Assembly: GCF_019925205.1 (NCBI RefSeq)
Contig: NC_083560.1
Coordinates: 145,968,526-146,032,525 of the forward strand
Origin: Metopolophium dirhodum
Taxonomy: Eukaryota > Arthropoda > Insecta > Hemiptera > Aphididae
DNA: 64,000 bases
Reading direction: 5' to 3'
Shown: piece after piece, positions 39,501 to 48,672 of the stretch
How the letters are laid out: the number at the start of each line of letters is the position of its first letter
Numbering within the stretch: position 1 is the first letter of the stretch
The notes under the pieces: generated by a model
Seen by the model: only the letters and a program-made list of their open reading frames with translations
The model's database searches: none
Told to the model about the DNA's origin: nothing
Program-made: the position numbers and the translations under genes

Positions 39501-41789
39501 ACCATACTTTCAACCATCGCTCGTCTATACGATCCTGTTGGAGCGTTGGGCCCTGTGGTATTCTGGGCCAAGTGCATTATGCAAGAATTGTGGATAGAGA
39601 AATTAGATTGGGATGCTTCGCCTTCGTCCGACATAATCGATAAATGGCATAAGTTCACAACTGAACTACCTGCGTTATCTTCCTTCTCACTCTCTCGTTA
39701 TATCAACGCATGCTCATCAAAGACCATACAGTTATTGGGTTTCGCGGATGCTTCTCAAAAGGGATACGCGGCGGTGGTCTATATGAGAGTCATTGATATG
39801 CAGGATGAGGTAACGGTGCATTTTCTTACGGGTAAAACAAAAGTCGCCCCTCTTAAGGCATCACAGACGGATGAGTCACTGACAATACCACGGCTAGAGT
39901 TGTGTGCCGCCTTGTTACTTGCGCGACTGCTGTCTCATCAACTCTTCGTGCTTCGTGATATCGTAACGATAGATTGTGTTCGAGCATGGAGTGATTCTAC
40001 CATTGTCTTGGCTTGGCTTAATGGGGACCAAAAGCAGTTTAAGATATTTGTTACTAATCGAGTGGCGAAAATTCGCTCTCTGCTGCCACACTGTGAATGG
40101 TCTCATGTACGATCATCGGATAACCCTGTAGATCCTGCATCTCGAGGCATGCTGCCAGAAGAACTTCTTACCAATCGATTACATTTAAATGGTCCAGAGT
40201 TTCTGCAAGATCCCAATTGTCAGTTTTCAAGTTTGATGCCGAATGAGTTTTCACCTGAGCAACTTCCAGAGATAAAAACCTCAGTTAAAAATGTTTTATT
40301 TGTTCAGGACAGTATCCAGCCTTCAGACATGATCAGTCAATTTTCAACATTAACAAAAATGCAACGTGTGTTAGCGTACTGTTTTCGTTTCGCCCGTCGT
40401 CGAAATATTCCGAAGAGCAGTGGACCAATCACTCGGATGGAATACGAACGTGCCATGAACGCAGCTATTTTATGTACGCAAATGACATACTTGTCGGATC
40501 TACAAAAACAGATACAAAATCAAGGTTCCATAACTCCGACAACGATAGCCCAGCTAGCTCCCTTCATCGATTCGAATGGAATCATTCGAGTTGGCGGAAG
40601 ATTAAAACGGGCGCTATTAGACGAAAATGCAAAATATCCAATTCTTTTGCCTCAAAAAACACATCTAACAGAATTAATCATTCGACATTTTCATCATATC
40701 TCGTTACATGGAGGATCAAGATTGGTACTTTCGATGATCCATCAAAAATTTTGGATTATTTCTGGTCGAGCAGCTGTCCGTAATATTACATATTCTTGTA
40801 TTCCTTGCACAAAGTTTAGAAGTATAAACCCGCGACCTTTCATGGGGGATCTGCCAGCTGCTAGAGTTGTAGCGAATCGACCATTCTTTAACGTTGGAAT
40901 GGATTATGGCGGACCTTTCATGGTTCGTGAAAGTCGACGTCGCGGTGCACGTACGAATAAAATATATTTAGCTGTATTTGTGTGCATGTCAGTGAAGGCT
41001 GTGCATTTGGAAGCCGTGTCAGATATATCCACAGACGCGTTCCTCGCCGCATTGGACAGATTCGTTGCTCGACGTGGAATTCCCGACAGCATGTACACCG
41101 ATTGCGGGACAAATTATGTAGGTGCTGCAAAACAACTGAAGAAACTGTTTGATGAAGCTTCCAATCAGCATAGCTTATATGGTCGTATACCGTGCAAGTG
41201 GCACTTTAACCCACCGGGAGCCCCTCATTTTGGTGGGATATGGGAGGCTGCCGTCAAAAGTGCAAAAACCCATTTAAAAAAAGTGATTGGTGCCCAAGTA
41301 TATACTACCGAGGAATTCACAACACTCATCACGCGAATCGAAGGCGTGTTAAACTCTCGGCCGATTGTACCGCTGTCCAGTGATCCAAATGATCTAAACG
41401 TGTTAACCCCAGGTCACTTTCTAATTGGACAACCATTGCTAGCACTTCCAGAAGAGGATGTAGTGAACACTCCAACCAACCGTTTAGGTCGTTGGCAATT
41501 ACTCCGTCAAGCTCAACAATCATTTTGGCGTCGATGGAGCCACGAATATCTGCATACACTACAGGGGAGGCAAAAGTGGTTTAGGCAGACACCAAATCTA
41601 ATGGTTGGCGATCTTGTAGTTATCAACACACCATCACGACCACCCATGTCCTGGCAGATAGGTCGAATCATTGAGGTTCATCCAGGGGAGGACAACATTG
41701 TGCGTGTAGCGACCGTTAAAACCCAAGAAGGCACCCTCAAACGTCCTGTCATCAAGTTGGTAAAACTTCCAGTTGATCCAAGACCTTAA
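36510..41789 (+). CDS. BEL/Pao Gag-Pol polyprotein, 1,759 residues
   Basis: This single frame carries all enzymes of the element. The Gag DUF1759 region is at about residues 140-290 (LPKIELPKFDGN). Zinc knuckles are at about 352-415 (CLFCQHEHQIYRC, CFICLKTGHSVGSC, CKKCEGRHN). The aspartic protease has ILLDSGSQVSAI near 483. Reverse transcriptase follows with STYVDDIVAG near 905. A Pao-type RNase H region begins LLGFADASQKGYAAVV near 1,073. Integrase has its zinc finger near 1,375-1,430 and the DDE residues in NVGMDYGGPF (1,461), YTDCGTNYVG (1,530) and FGGIWEAAVK (1,574). BEL proteins make a cytoplasmic particle, copy RNA into DNA and integrate it. No stop or frameshift is present and all key residues I could check are intact. 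The start ATG at 36,510 follows a 74-nt leader. Confidence 0.96.
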   Translation: MGRPKRQDLDNAADSKRSLVRARASRDASLRSIKKINTIAEEVKLDVDRRALFEAHYLSLKRFVDQFELEQQAVLNALVDLDNVVEFENVDAVVTDTMEEVCANIQLIATGFHSTSVNVTADNNVSTGARQTAQAIVLPKIELPKFDGNVLGWVSFRDMFQSLVHDNPDISNIQRYHFLILSLSGPALTVVKAIPLTADNYIIAWNALKQSFENQRLLASAHIDKLFSFVPLKKESLSSLSSFVHVFTENVSAIKALGVKDLAGFILFHIGARVIDTETRRLFEASIEQNAVPNLDILLQFVAHRCKILENVGTSVGINDKPDSTLKGSSKKNKSGSLGKTSLSVSSTSTTSKCLFCQHEHQIYRCFVFKRKPVTVRRKFVSDHNLCFICLKTGHSVGSCTASFTCKKCEGRHNTLLHIENVGTKNNSETTQKEKSDVQSSTSKPVENNTVFAGTIATQATVVLGTAVVRIQDDTGVTHQVRILLDSGSQVSAITAGCATRLGLKRTRSHVEVVGLSQQPVSKVKGVTQCAFFPLQSDQPLFKANNVIILSQITGLMPMCSLPATVRTRYQHLVLADPEFDHPGTVDMLIGGDLYPMILQPKADIIHTPGLPSAMHTNLGWIIVGSLRDPTSLPLMSLTISAVPVLNETLQRFWTVEEPTAPVHSTTEDERCEEWFCKTVSRDTSGRFCVALPFRSTIEVQGNQNQDLSTASGLGSSRAMAQNRLFNIERRLAKDPELYSAYRDFMDEYLSLGHMRLAEKPGKYFIPHHAVVKRQNEKLKIRVVFDASAKSSSGLSLNDCLATGPKLQSDITDILLRSRFHKFLFIADIEKMYRQIRVNDADCAYQHILWRNSPTEEVKEYELCTITYGVNAAPFLAIRCLHQLDSENGSEFPLAENLLVTSTYVDDIVAGADTEKEALELQDQVISLLRKGGFHLRKWASNCEAVLKGIAAEDRAMDPSFELKDDQSVKVLGLHWITTSDALGYHININKVEPTKRTILSTIARLYDPVGALGPVVFWAKCIMQELWIEKLDWDASPSSDIIDKWHKFTTELPALSSFSLSRYINACSSKTIQLLGFADASQKGYAAVVYMRVIDMQDEVTVHFLTGKTKVAPLKASQTDESLTIPRLELCAALLLARLLSHQLFVLRDIVTIDCVRAWSDSTIVLAWLNGDQKQFKIFVTNRVAKIRSLLPHCEWSHVRSSDNPVDPASRGMLPEELLTNRLHLNGPEFLQDPNCQFSSLMPNEFSPEQLPEIKTSVKNVLFVQDSIQPSDMISQFSTLTKMQRVLAYCFRFARRRNIPKSSGPITRMEYERAMNAAILCTQMTYLSDLQKQIQNQGSITPTTIAQLAPFIDSNGIIRVGGRLKRALLDENAKYPILLPQKTHLTELIIRHFHHISLHGGSRLVLSMIHQKFWIISGRAAVRNITYSCIPCTKFRSINPRPFMGDLPAARVVANRPFFNVGMDYGGPFMVRESRRRGARTNKIYLAVFVCMSVKAVHLEAVSDISTDAFLAALDRFVARRGIPDSMYTDCGTNYVGAAKQLKKLFDEASNQHSLYGRIPCKWHFNPPGAPHFGGIWEAAVKSAKTHLKKVIGAQVYTTEEFTTLITRIEGVLNSRPIVPLSSDPNDLNVLTPGHFLIGQPLLALPEEDVVNTPTNRLGRWQLLRQAQQSFWRRWSHEYLHTLQGRQKWFRQTPNLMVGDLVVINTPSRPPMSWQIGRIIEVHPGEDNIVRVATVKTQEGTLKRPVIKLVKLPVDPRP

Positions 41790-41942
41790 GAGGGCTCCCA
41801 TATTACCGATATCCTTAACATTTTTCCTTTGTATATACACATTGTAATTATAATTATAATTTTTTTTTGTTTGTTTGTTTCTTATATGTACTATGATACA
41901 GTCTGACCGAGAAATGTTTTTTCCTTTTGAAAGCATGCTTTC

Positions 41943-41955
41943 AAAGGGGGGAGGA
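41943..41955 (+). promoter_or_regulatory. Polypurine tract of the BEL element
   Basis: The tract aaaggggggagga directly precedes the 3' LTR. It primes second-strand synthesis in LTR elements. Confidence 0.85.
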
Positions 41956-42897
41956 TGTTCAGACCCAAGCACTAGAGCGCGCCAGATAATTCGGATAAAA
42001 AGAACGTTATCGATTCCGGTCACGCCTGCGCCGCTATCACCGGTATACGACTGTCCTGCTCGCGCTATACAGTCGTAGTCGTGTGTTGTTGTCGATACTT
42101 GTCGCAGCTGTTACCGACCCGTCTCGTTATTATTCCAATGCGCAATAGTGTGCCTTTAAAAAACCGCGTGTGCCGCCTTTGTCGATTCGCCGTAAAATCG
42201 GTGTGTAGCCGTGTCTTTTGTGCCGTCGCCACGATTGTTGGTCCTTAGCGTTACGCGTAGATAACGTCTTCGTGTGTTGTTGTGTCGCCGCCATTAGCGT
42301 CCGTTACGCACACGCACGTTTGTTTGTGCTCGGCACCTTCCGCCGCCTTGTTGTTATGTCACAGGCGCGGATAGATGCGCGTCGTTGAAATTCGTGGCTC
42401 AGCTTAAATCGTAATTTTACCGGTTCGGTTAATTTTTTAATTCGACATCACCGTGTACACTTGATACCCACGTGTTTGGATACGTCGTACTCATTGTCCA
42501 CCGTCGGTACGTCGCGTAGTGCAAGTATACACCTCCGTATGGGAACAAGTGCTCCGGTCAACTTCAACCAGGTCAGACGTATCATACCCATACTGTTTAT
42601 TATTTGATAATTGTTATCAACGCTGATACGCAGTTGTTTGTATTATTAATTTCATGATTTAATTTTTTAATTATTTGTAATTTGTGTAGGACTAACATAG
42701 TAATAAGTTATTCTCATGTATTCCAATGAATGAAATCCTATATGTACAATAAATTTATACAGTCCACTATTCAGGATATTTTGTCGTTTCTTATTAATTT
42801 TATACATATATATTATTAAGACTCAATCAGGTTTTATTTACCAGCAAATAGTTGAGATACAACCGTGTTCATTTGAATCGGCTATCATGACTAAACA
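41956..42897 (+). repeat. 3' LTR of the intact BEL element
   Basis: The same 942-bp sequence as the 5' LTR, ending CTAAACA, is followed by the target duplication AGATC and then rrnL sequence. Confidence 0.95.
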
Positions 42898-42902
42898 AGA
42901 TC

Positions 42903-43560
42903 CTATATTAAATTAAACTTAATACAATGTTTTTGTTAAACGGATGAAAATAATTTTTGCCGAATTCATAATTTATAAGTATAAATTATACTAATTTAAT
43001 CATTATTACTAAAAATTTAATATTAATTAATAAAATTTAATAAAAAAAATAAATAAATTTATAATAAATTAAAACTAAATAAATAATACATTTTTACAAA
43101 CTTATAATAAAAATTTCTATTCCTATAAATTATTAAAATAAATAAATTATTATATAAAAATTTTAAGCTTATCCCTAAAATAATTTAAATTTAAAATATT
43201 AATATATAAAATCAAAATAACTTTTAAAATTTTAAATTAAATTTAAATCTTAAATAACTAAATATAATATAACGAATTAAATTTCAAAACTAATATTGTT
43301 TTATAAATATTTATAAAACAATAAATTAATAATAAAATTAACTCTATAAATTTTGAGAAATTAAAAAAAAATTAAAAATTTTAATTGACCCTGATACAAA
43401 AGGTACTAAAAATATTCTTTTTAAAATTTAACTAATTCTTTTACAATACTATTAAACTATAAATCTAAAAATTAATTTTTACTTAATACTAAAACCCTAA
43501 ATAAATAAATTACTTTTATAAAAAATCAATAAAAAATAAATATATTAATAACTTTAATTT
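42903..43560 (-). rRNA. rrnL: rrnL (16S) 5' part, NUMT copy
   Basis: This is the continuation of the large rRNA beyond the retrotransposon. On + it begins ctatattaaattaaacttaatacaatg and extends to the edge of trnV. It is AT-rich, and the domain landmark gaccctgatacaaaaggtac is seen near 43,387. Joined to the 3' part it gives about 1.26 kb, the usual aphid length. Confidence 0.9.
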
Positions 43561-43621
43561 AAATAAAGTTTAACAACATCCTATCATTGTAAATGACATA
43601 CTTAAATTTAGATATTTATTT
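43561..43621 (-). tRNA. trnV: mitochondrial tRNA-Val (NUMT copy)
   Basis: The anticodon TAC reads as GTA on + near 43,589. Acceptor arms aaataaa and tttattt pair. It lies between rrnL and rrnS. Confidence 0.78.
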
Positions 43622-44400
43622 ATAGAAAATATAATCTTTCTAAATACACTTTCCAGTACATTTACTTTGTTACGACTTGTCTTATTTTTAATAAGAATGA
43701 CGGGCAATATGTACATATTTTAGATCTTTATTCATATTAATTAAATAAATAAATTTACTATTAAATCCAATTTCATTTTAATTTTCATCTAAAATCCAAA
43801 AATAAAATTTAATGTAACCCATTATAAACTTATTTATTAACCACATCTTGACTTAACATAAATCATAAAAATAAACAAAGAAAATAAATTTTTAAATATA
43901 TTCATGACAGCGATATATGAACTATTTAAAATAAGTAAAATTAATCGTGGATTATCAATTAAAAAACAGGTTCCTCTAATAAGACTAAAATACCGCCAAA
44001 TTTTTTAAATTTAAAGAACATAACTATTCATTTTTTAGTAAATTAATTTAAACTTTTATAATAGGGTATCTAATCCTAGTTTTAAATAAAATTTAATAGA
44101 ATAAAATAATTATAATAATAATTCTTAATTAAATTTTACTTTATTAAAAAAAATTAAATTATAAATTATACTTAATACTAATAACCAAACTATTTTACTT
44201 GTATATTATGTTTAACCGCAACTGCTGGCACATATTTAGTTTATACTTAAATTAATAATTAAATCTAAATCTCTTTAATATTTAATATTTAATACTGAGA
44301 ATTATTAAAATCCTTTAAGAACTTATAAACAATCAAAAAATTTCATGTATTTTCTTAATTAAATAAAATTTTATAATAAAATAAATTATATTTATATATC
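43622..44400 (-). rRNA. rrnS: rrnS (12S), NUMT copy
   Basis: This is the small mitochondrial ribosomal RNA. Its 3' end is recognisable on + as ccagtacatttactttgttacgacttgtc (about 43,652-43,681, given here only as a landmark). Internal landmarks are aatgacgggcaatatgtac (43,695) and ataatagggtatctaatcctag (44,058). The 5' limit toward the control region is estimated from a normal length near 0.78 kb. No obvious large lesion is seen. Confidence 0.9.
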
Positions 44401-45699
44401 AAATAATAATAATATGGTTTAATGTTATTAAAATAAACAATTTTTAGTTAAATTTTAATTTTATTGAATTTATAATAAATTACAATTTTTAATTAAACAA
44501 TAAAACTCGAATAAATAAAAATAAATTTTCCAAATTTGAAGACAAAATCATACACAATTATGTAGTTATACCCAAAAATTTCTCACAAAAATATTTTAGT
44601 TAACGAATTATGATAAAAAATCGAATAAAGAATTTTTATTTTTGCAATTTTTGAAAAACCAAATTATACAATTTTTAATAATTTAACTCAACTTTTTAAA
44701 ATAAAAAAACTAAAATTGTAATTTTTCAACATATTTTTTTTTAATAATGGACATTTCTAACAAATTAAAATTAATTTTATAGCTAAAAAAAGTATACTTT
44801 TTTTAGTTAATTTATACGACTATTTACATATATTTAAATATTTATATACTGATTAATTCCTAAATTAAAATTTTAATAAAATATAAATATTTTCTGTAAT
44901 CAGGTTTATACATTTAATGAGCTAAAATTTTAAATTAAACAATAAAACTCGAATAAATAAAAATAAATTTTCCAAATTTGAAGACAAAAATCATACACAA
45001 TTATGTAGTTATACCCAAAAATTTCTCACAAAAATATTTTAGTTAACGAATTATGATAAAAAATCGAATAAAGAATTTTTATTTTTGCAATTTTTGAAAA
45101 ACCAAATTATACAATTTTTAATAATTTAACTCAACTTTTTAAAATAAAAAAAACTAAAATTGTAATTTTTCAACATATTTTTTTTTAATAATGGACATTT
45201 CTAACAAATTAAAATTAATTTTATAGCTAAAAAAAATATACTTTTTTTAGTTAATTTATACGACTATTCCTACTTTAATTTTTCAAATAATTAAATTTTC
45301 AAACTAGAAACCTTATATATATATATACAATAAATATATGTATATATTCATATAAGGATTTATATACATATATATATATATATATAAGATGTATAGATAA
45401 TATTACTATATAAGGATTTATATATATATATAATATAAGCTATATAGATGTATATATGTATTATATATATATACTATATATATATGAAGTCTATATATGT
45501 ATACTACTATATATATTAATAAATCCTCTATATACTCTTTCTTCTTTCTTTTTTTTTTAAAGGAGGGCTACGCCCCCCTTTTTAGACAATTACAAACGTC
45601 ATGCCTCACTAAAACATATTTTTTTTAAAATTTTATTGAGATTATTCCCAATCTCTATCTAAACCAAGAAACATTTTTTTACTAAACAATATTTTTAAA
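44401..45699. promoter_or_regulatory. Mitochondrial control region (NUMT copy)
   Basis: This is the non-coding region between rrnS and trnI, which in mitochondria carries the replication and transcription starts. It has a two-copy 442-bp-period repeat (44,493-45,268), a TA-rich microsatellite-like stretch (about 45,316-45,525), a T-run, and a GC-rich stem-loop (ggagggctacgcccccc, 45,561-45,579) just before trnI. Confidence 0.85.
44493..45268. repeat. Tandem repeat in the control region, 442-bp period
   Basis: The phrase ttaaacaataaaactcgaat begins at 44,493 and 44,935. The ~333-bp copies run to ttaatttatacgactatt at 44,825 and 45,268 and are separated by a ~110-bp non-repeated spacer. They differ by only a few indels in homopolymers. 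Confidence 0.92.
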
Positions 45700-45763
45700 A
45701 ATAAAATGCCTCAAAAAGGGTTACTTTGATAGAGTAAATCATGTATTATATATACTTTTATTA
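45700..45763 (+). tRNA. trnI: mitochondrial tRNA-Ile (NUMT copy)
   Basis: The anticodon stem-loop ttactttgatagagtaa holds GAT. Acceptor AATAAAA pairs with TTTTATT. It is the first gene after the control region. Confidence 0.82.
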
Positions 45764-45826
45764 TACTTTAAGAAACTATCTAATCCATAAATTTCAAAAA
45801 TGTATATGCATAAACACCTAAGTATA
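45762..45826 (-). tRNA. trnQ: mitochondrial tRNA-Gln (NUMT copy)
   Basis: The anticodon TTG reads as CAA on + near 45,795. Acceptor arms tatactt and aagtata pair. It overlaps trnI by about 2 bases on the opposite strand. Confidence 0.78.
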
Positions 45827-45832
45827 TATCAT

Positions 45833-45899
45833 AAAGAAAAATAAGCTAAAATAAGCTTTTGGATTCATACTTCAAATATAGAATAAAATTCTTTTTTCT
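45833..45899 (+). tRNA. trnM: mitochondrial tRNA-Met (NUMT copy)
   Basis: The D arm taagctaaaataagctt and the anticodon loop ttcatac (CAT, near 45,874) are clear. It directly precedes nad2. Confidence 0.85.
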
Positions 45900-45900
45900 G

Positions 45901-46879
45901 ATAAATTTAAATTTAACAAAAATTATATTTTTTACATTATTAATATTTAGAACTTTAATATCAATTTCAGCATCAAATTGATTATCAATATGAATAGGAT
46001 TAGAATTAAATCTATTTTCAATTATTCCAATTTTAAACTTTAAGTCATCAATTTACTCAATTGAAGCTACAATAAAATATTTTTTAATTCAAGCTTTTGC
46101 TTCAATTTTATTACTAATTTTTTTAATTAATAAAAATCTATTATTTATAAATAATGATAATATTTTAATTATAATATCACTATTAATAAAATTAAGATTA
46201 ATACCTTTCCATTTATGATTACCTTCAATAATAGAAGGACTGAATTGAATATCATGTTTATTAATAATAACTTGACAAAAAATCACACCTTTAATTATAA
46301 TTTCTTATTTAAATATTAATAAAAATATAATTTTTTTAATTGTATTAATCTCAATAAATTCAATTTTTGGTTTAAATCAAAATTCAATACGTAAAATTTT
46401 AGCTATATCATCAATTAATAATACTACCTGAATACTATTTGCAATTTTAATAAATGAAAATTTATGAATTAATTACTTTTTAATTTATTCTTTATTAAAT
46501 TTTTTAATTATTAAAATACTTAATAATTATAATGTTAATTATATTAATCAAATAAAACTATTTAATTTAAATTTTTTTTTCAAATTAAATATATTAATAT
46601 TAATTTTTTCAATTATAGGTTTACCTCCCATAATAGGATTTTTAATAAAATGAATACTAATTAAAACTTTAATCTATAATAATATATATATTATTATAAT
46701 AATATTAATTATACTAACTATTTTAAATTTACTTTTTATATTAAATTAACTTATTTTATATTATTTAATTTTAATCTTTTTAATAAATGATATCTAATAT
46801 ATTAAAAAAAAACAATTATGATTTCATTATATTAATAAATTTTTTTAGATTATTTTTTAGTTACTTATTTATTTATTAA
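45901..46879 (+). pseudogene. nad2: nad2 (NUMT copy, two frameshifts)
   Basis: NADH dehydrogenase subunit 2 of complex I. It starts ATA at 45,901 and reads well through SNWLSMWMGLELNLFSIIP (about 45,972-46,030) and LPPMMGF (about 46,620). The frame then stops at TAA 46,747-46,749. The expected C-terminus continues in two other frames, TYFMLFNFNLFNKWYL from 46,749 and KKNNYDFI onwards from about 46,803 to TAA 46,877-46,879. So there appear to be two 1-base losses, near 46,738-46,748 and 46,800-46,804. Total length, 979 nt, is otherwise normal. Confidence 0.88.
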
Positions 46880-46942
46880 GGTTTTAAGTTAACTAAATAA
46901 ACTATTAATCTTCAAAATTAAAAATATTATATTTTAAACCTT
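46878..46942 (+). tRNA. trnW: mitochondrial tRNA-Trp (NUMT copy)
   Basis: The anticodon TCA sits in the loop cttcaaaa near 46,911. Acceptor AAGGTTT pairs with AAACCTT. It overlaps the nad2 stop by two bases. Confidence 0.82.
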
Positions 46943-47004
46943 AATTAAATAATTAATACCTTTAAATTTGCAATTTAATATCATTTAATATGAATATAAG
47001 ATTT
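46935..47004 (-). tRNA. trnC: mitochondrial tRNA-Cys (NUMT copy)
   Basis: The anticodon GCA reads as TGC on + near 46,969. The acceptor overlaps the end of trnW on the opposite strand by about 8 bases, as usual in insects. Confidence 0.75.
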
Positions 47005-47006
47005 AA

Positions 47007-47062
47007 TGATAAAAAGATTATTTAATCTATATATAAATTTACAATTTACAACCTATTATCAG
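47007..47062 (-). tRNA. trnY: mitochondrial tRNA-Tyr (NUMT copy)
   Basis: The anticodon GTA reads as TAC on + near 47,039. Acceptor arms tgataa and ttatca pair. It directly precedes cox1. Confidence 0.75.
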
Positions 47063-47076
47063 CCATTTTATCTATA

Positions 47077-48607
47077 AAATGAATTTTTTCAACTAATCAT
47101 AAAGATATTGGAACTTTATACTTTTTATTTGGTATTTGATCAGGTATAATTGGATCATCTCTTAGAATTTTAATTCGTCTAGAACTAAGACAAATTAATT
47201 CTATTATTAATAATAACCAATTATACAATGTAATTGTAACAATTCATGCTTTTATTATAATTTTTTTTATAACAATACCAATTGTAATTGGTGGATTTGG
47301 AAATTGATTAATCCCTATAATAATAGGTTGTCCTGATATATCATTCCCACGTTTAAATAACATTAGATTTTGATTATTACCCCCATCATTAATAATAATA
47401 ATTTGTAGTTTTTTAATTAATAATGGAACAGGAACAGGATGAACTATTTATCCGCCTTTATCAAATAACATTGCACATAATAATATTTCAGTTGATTTAA
47501 CTATTTTTTCCTTACATTTAGCAGGAATCTCCTCAATTTTAGGAGCAATTAACTTTATTTGTACAATTCTTAATATAATACCAAATAATATAAAATTAAA
47601 TCAAATTCCTCTTTTCCCTTGATCAATTTTAATTACAGCTATTTTATTAATTTTATCTTTACCAGTCTTAGCCGGTGCTATTACAATATTATTAACTGAT
47701 CGAAATTTAAATACATCATTCTTTGATCCAGCAGGAGGAGGAGATCCTATTCTTTATCAACATTTATTTTGATTCTTTGGACATCCTGAAGTTTATATTT
47801 TAATTTTACCTGGATTTGGATTAATTTCACATATTATTAGTCAAGAAAGAAATAAAAATGAAACATTCGGTAATATTAGAATAATTTATGCAATATTAAC
47901 TATTGGATTATTAGGATTTATTGTATGAGCTCATCATATATTTACAATTGGTATAGACGTTGATACACGAGCATATTTTACATCAGCAACTATAATTATT
48001 GCCATTCCTACAGGAATTAAAATTTTTAGATGATTAGCTACTATTTATGGATCTAAAATTAATTTTTCACCCTCAACAATTTGATCTTTAGGTTTCATTT
48101 TTCTATTTACAATTGGTGGCTTAACAGGAGTTATTCTTGCTAATTCATCTATTGATATTATTCTTCATGATACTTATTATGTAGTAGCTCATTTTCATTA
48201 TGTATTATCTATAGGAATTGTATTTGCAATTATTGCTAGATTAATTCATTGATTCCCAATCTTTACAGGATTTTCTATAAATAACTTTATTTTAAAAATT
48301 CAATTTATTTTAATATTTATTGGAGTAAATTTAACTTTTTTTCCCCAACATTTTTTAGGTTTAAATGGAATACCTCGACGTTATACAGATTATCCTAATA
48401 ATTTTTTATTATGAAATATAATTTCATCAATTGGATCAATAATTTCAACATTTAGAATTATCATTTTAATTTATTCAATTTGAAATAGAATTTTTTTAAA
48501 AAAAACAACAATTTTCAAATTAAATTTAAGAAACTCTATTGAATGAATTCATAATTTACCTCCATTAGAACATTCATATTCAGAATTACCTTTAATTATT
48601 AATTTCT
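47077..48607 (+). CDS. cox1: cox1 (NUMT copy, ends in frame)
   Basis: Cytochrome c oxidase subunit I, the catalytic core of respiratory complex IV. The ATA at 47,077 begins MKWIFSTNHKDIGTLYF, and the gene ends with an incomplete T stop at 48,607 next to trnL2. This gives 1,531 nt, the length I recall for aphid cox1. An ATT at 47,065 is an alternative start. Start and end are in phase, so no net frameshift exists. Conserved metal-site segments are seen: HAFIMIFFMTMPI (near 47,248), FGHPEVYILILPGFG (near 47,780) and AHFHYVLSMG (near 48,190). The barcode part closely resembles aphid sequences as I remember them. It is not translatable in the nucleus because TGA codes Trp. Confidence 0.92.
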
Positions 48608-48671
48608 AATATGGCAGAAATTATATGCAATGAACTTAAAATTCATTTATAAAGAATAATCTTTTTTTAGA
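48605..48671 (+). tRNA. trnL2: mitochondrial tRNA-Leu(UUR) (NUMT copy)
   Basis: The anticodon TAA is in the loop of tgaacttaaaattca (about 48,631-48,645). Acceptor TCTAA pairs with TTAGA. It lies between cox1 and cox2. Confidence 0.85.
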
Positions 48672-48672
48672 A

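Larger units (their letters stand above)
35474..42897 (+). mobile_element. Full-length BEL/Pao LTR retrotransposon inside NUMT rrnL
   Basis: It has two 942-bp LTRs (35,474-36,415 and 41,956-42,897), a primer-binding site two bases after the first LTR, one uninterrupted Gag-Pol ORF and a purine tract (aaaggggggagga) just before the second LTR. A 5-bp duplication AGATC flanks it (35,469-35,473 and 42,898-42,902). The LTRs have equal length and I found no difference when reading them side by side, so the insertion is young. The element is 7,424 bp. It looks complete and possibly still competent. Confidence 0.96.

Noticed and set aside
36811..41559. Overlapping minus-strand and alternative-frame ORFs within BEL Gag-Pol
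   Set aside because: Shadows of the 1,759-codon polyprotein with no independent domains.
35474..42897. Retrotransposon insertion into the living mitochondrial genome
   Set aside because: The rRNA would be destroyed and the block is flanked by nuclear transposon sequence; insertion after transfer to the nucleus is simpler.
44493..45530. CRISPR-like or satellite array in the control region
   Set aside because: Only two copies with a 442-bp period plus TA-rich sequence; typical of insect mtDNA control regions.
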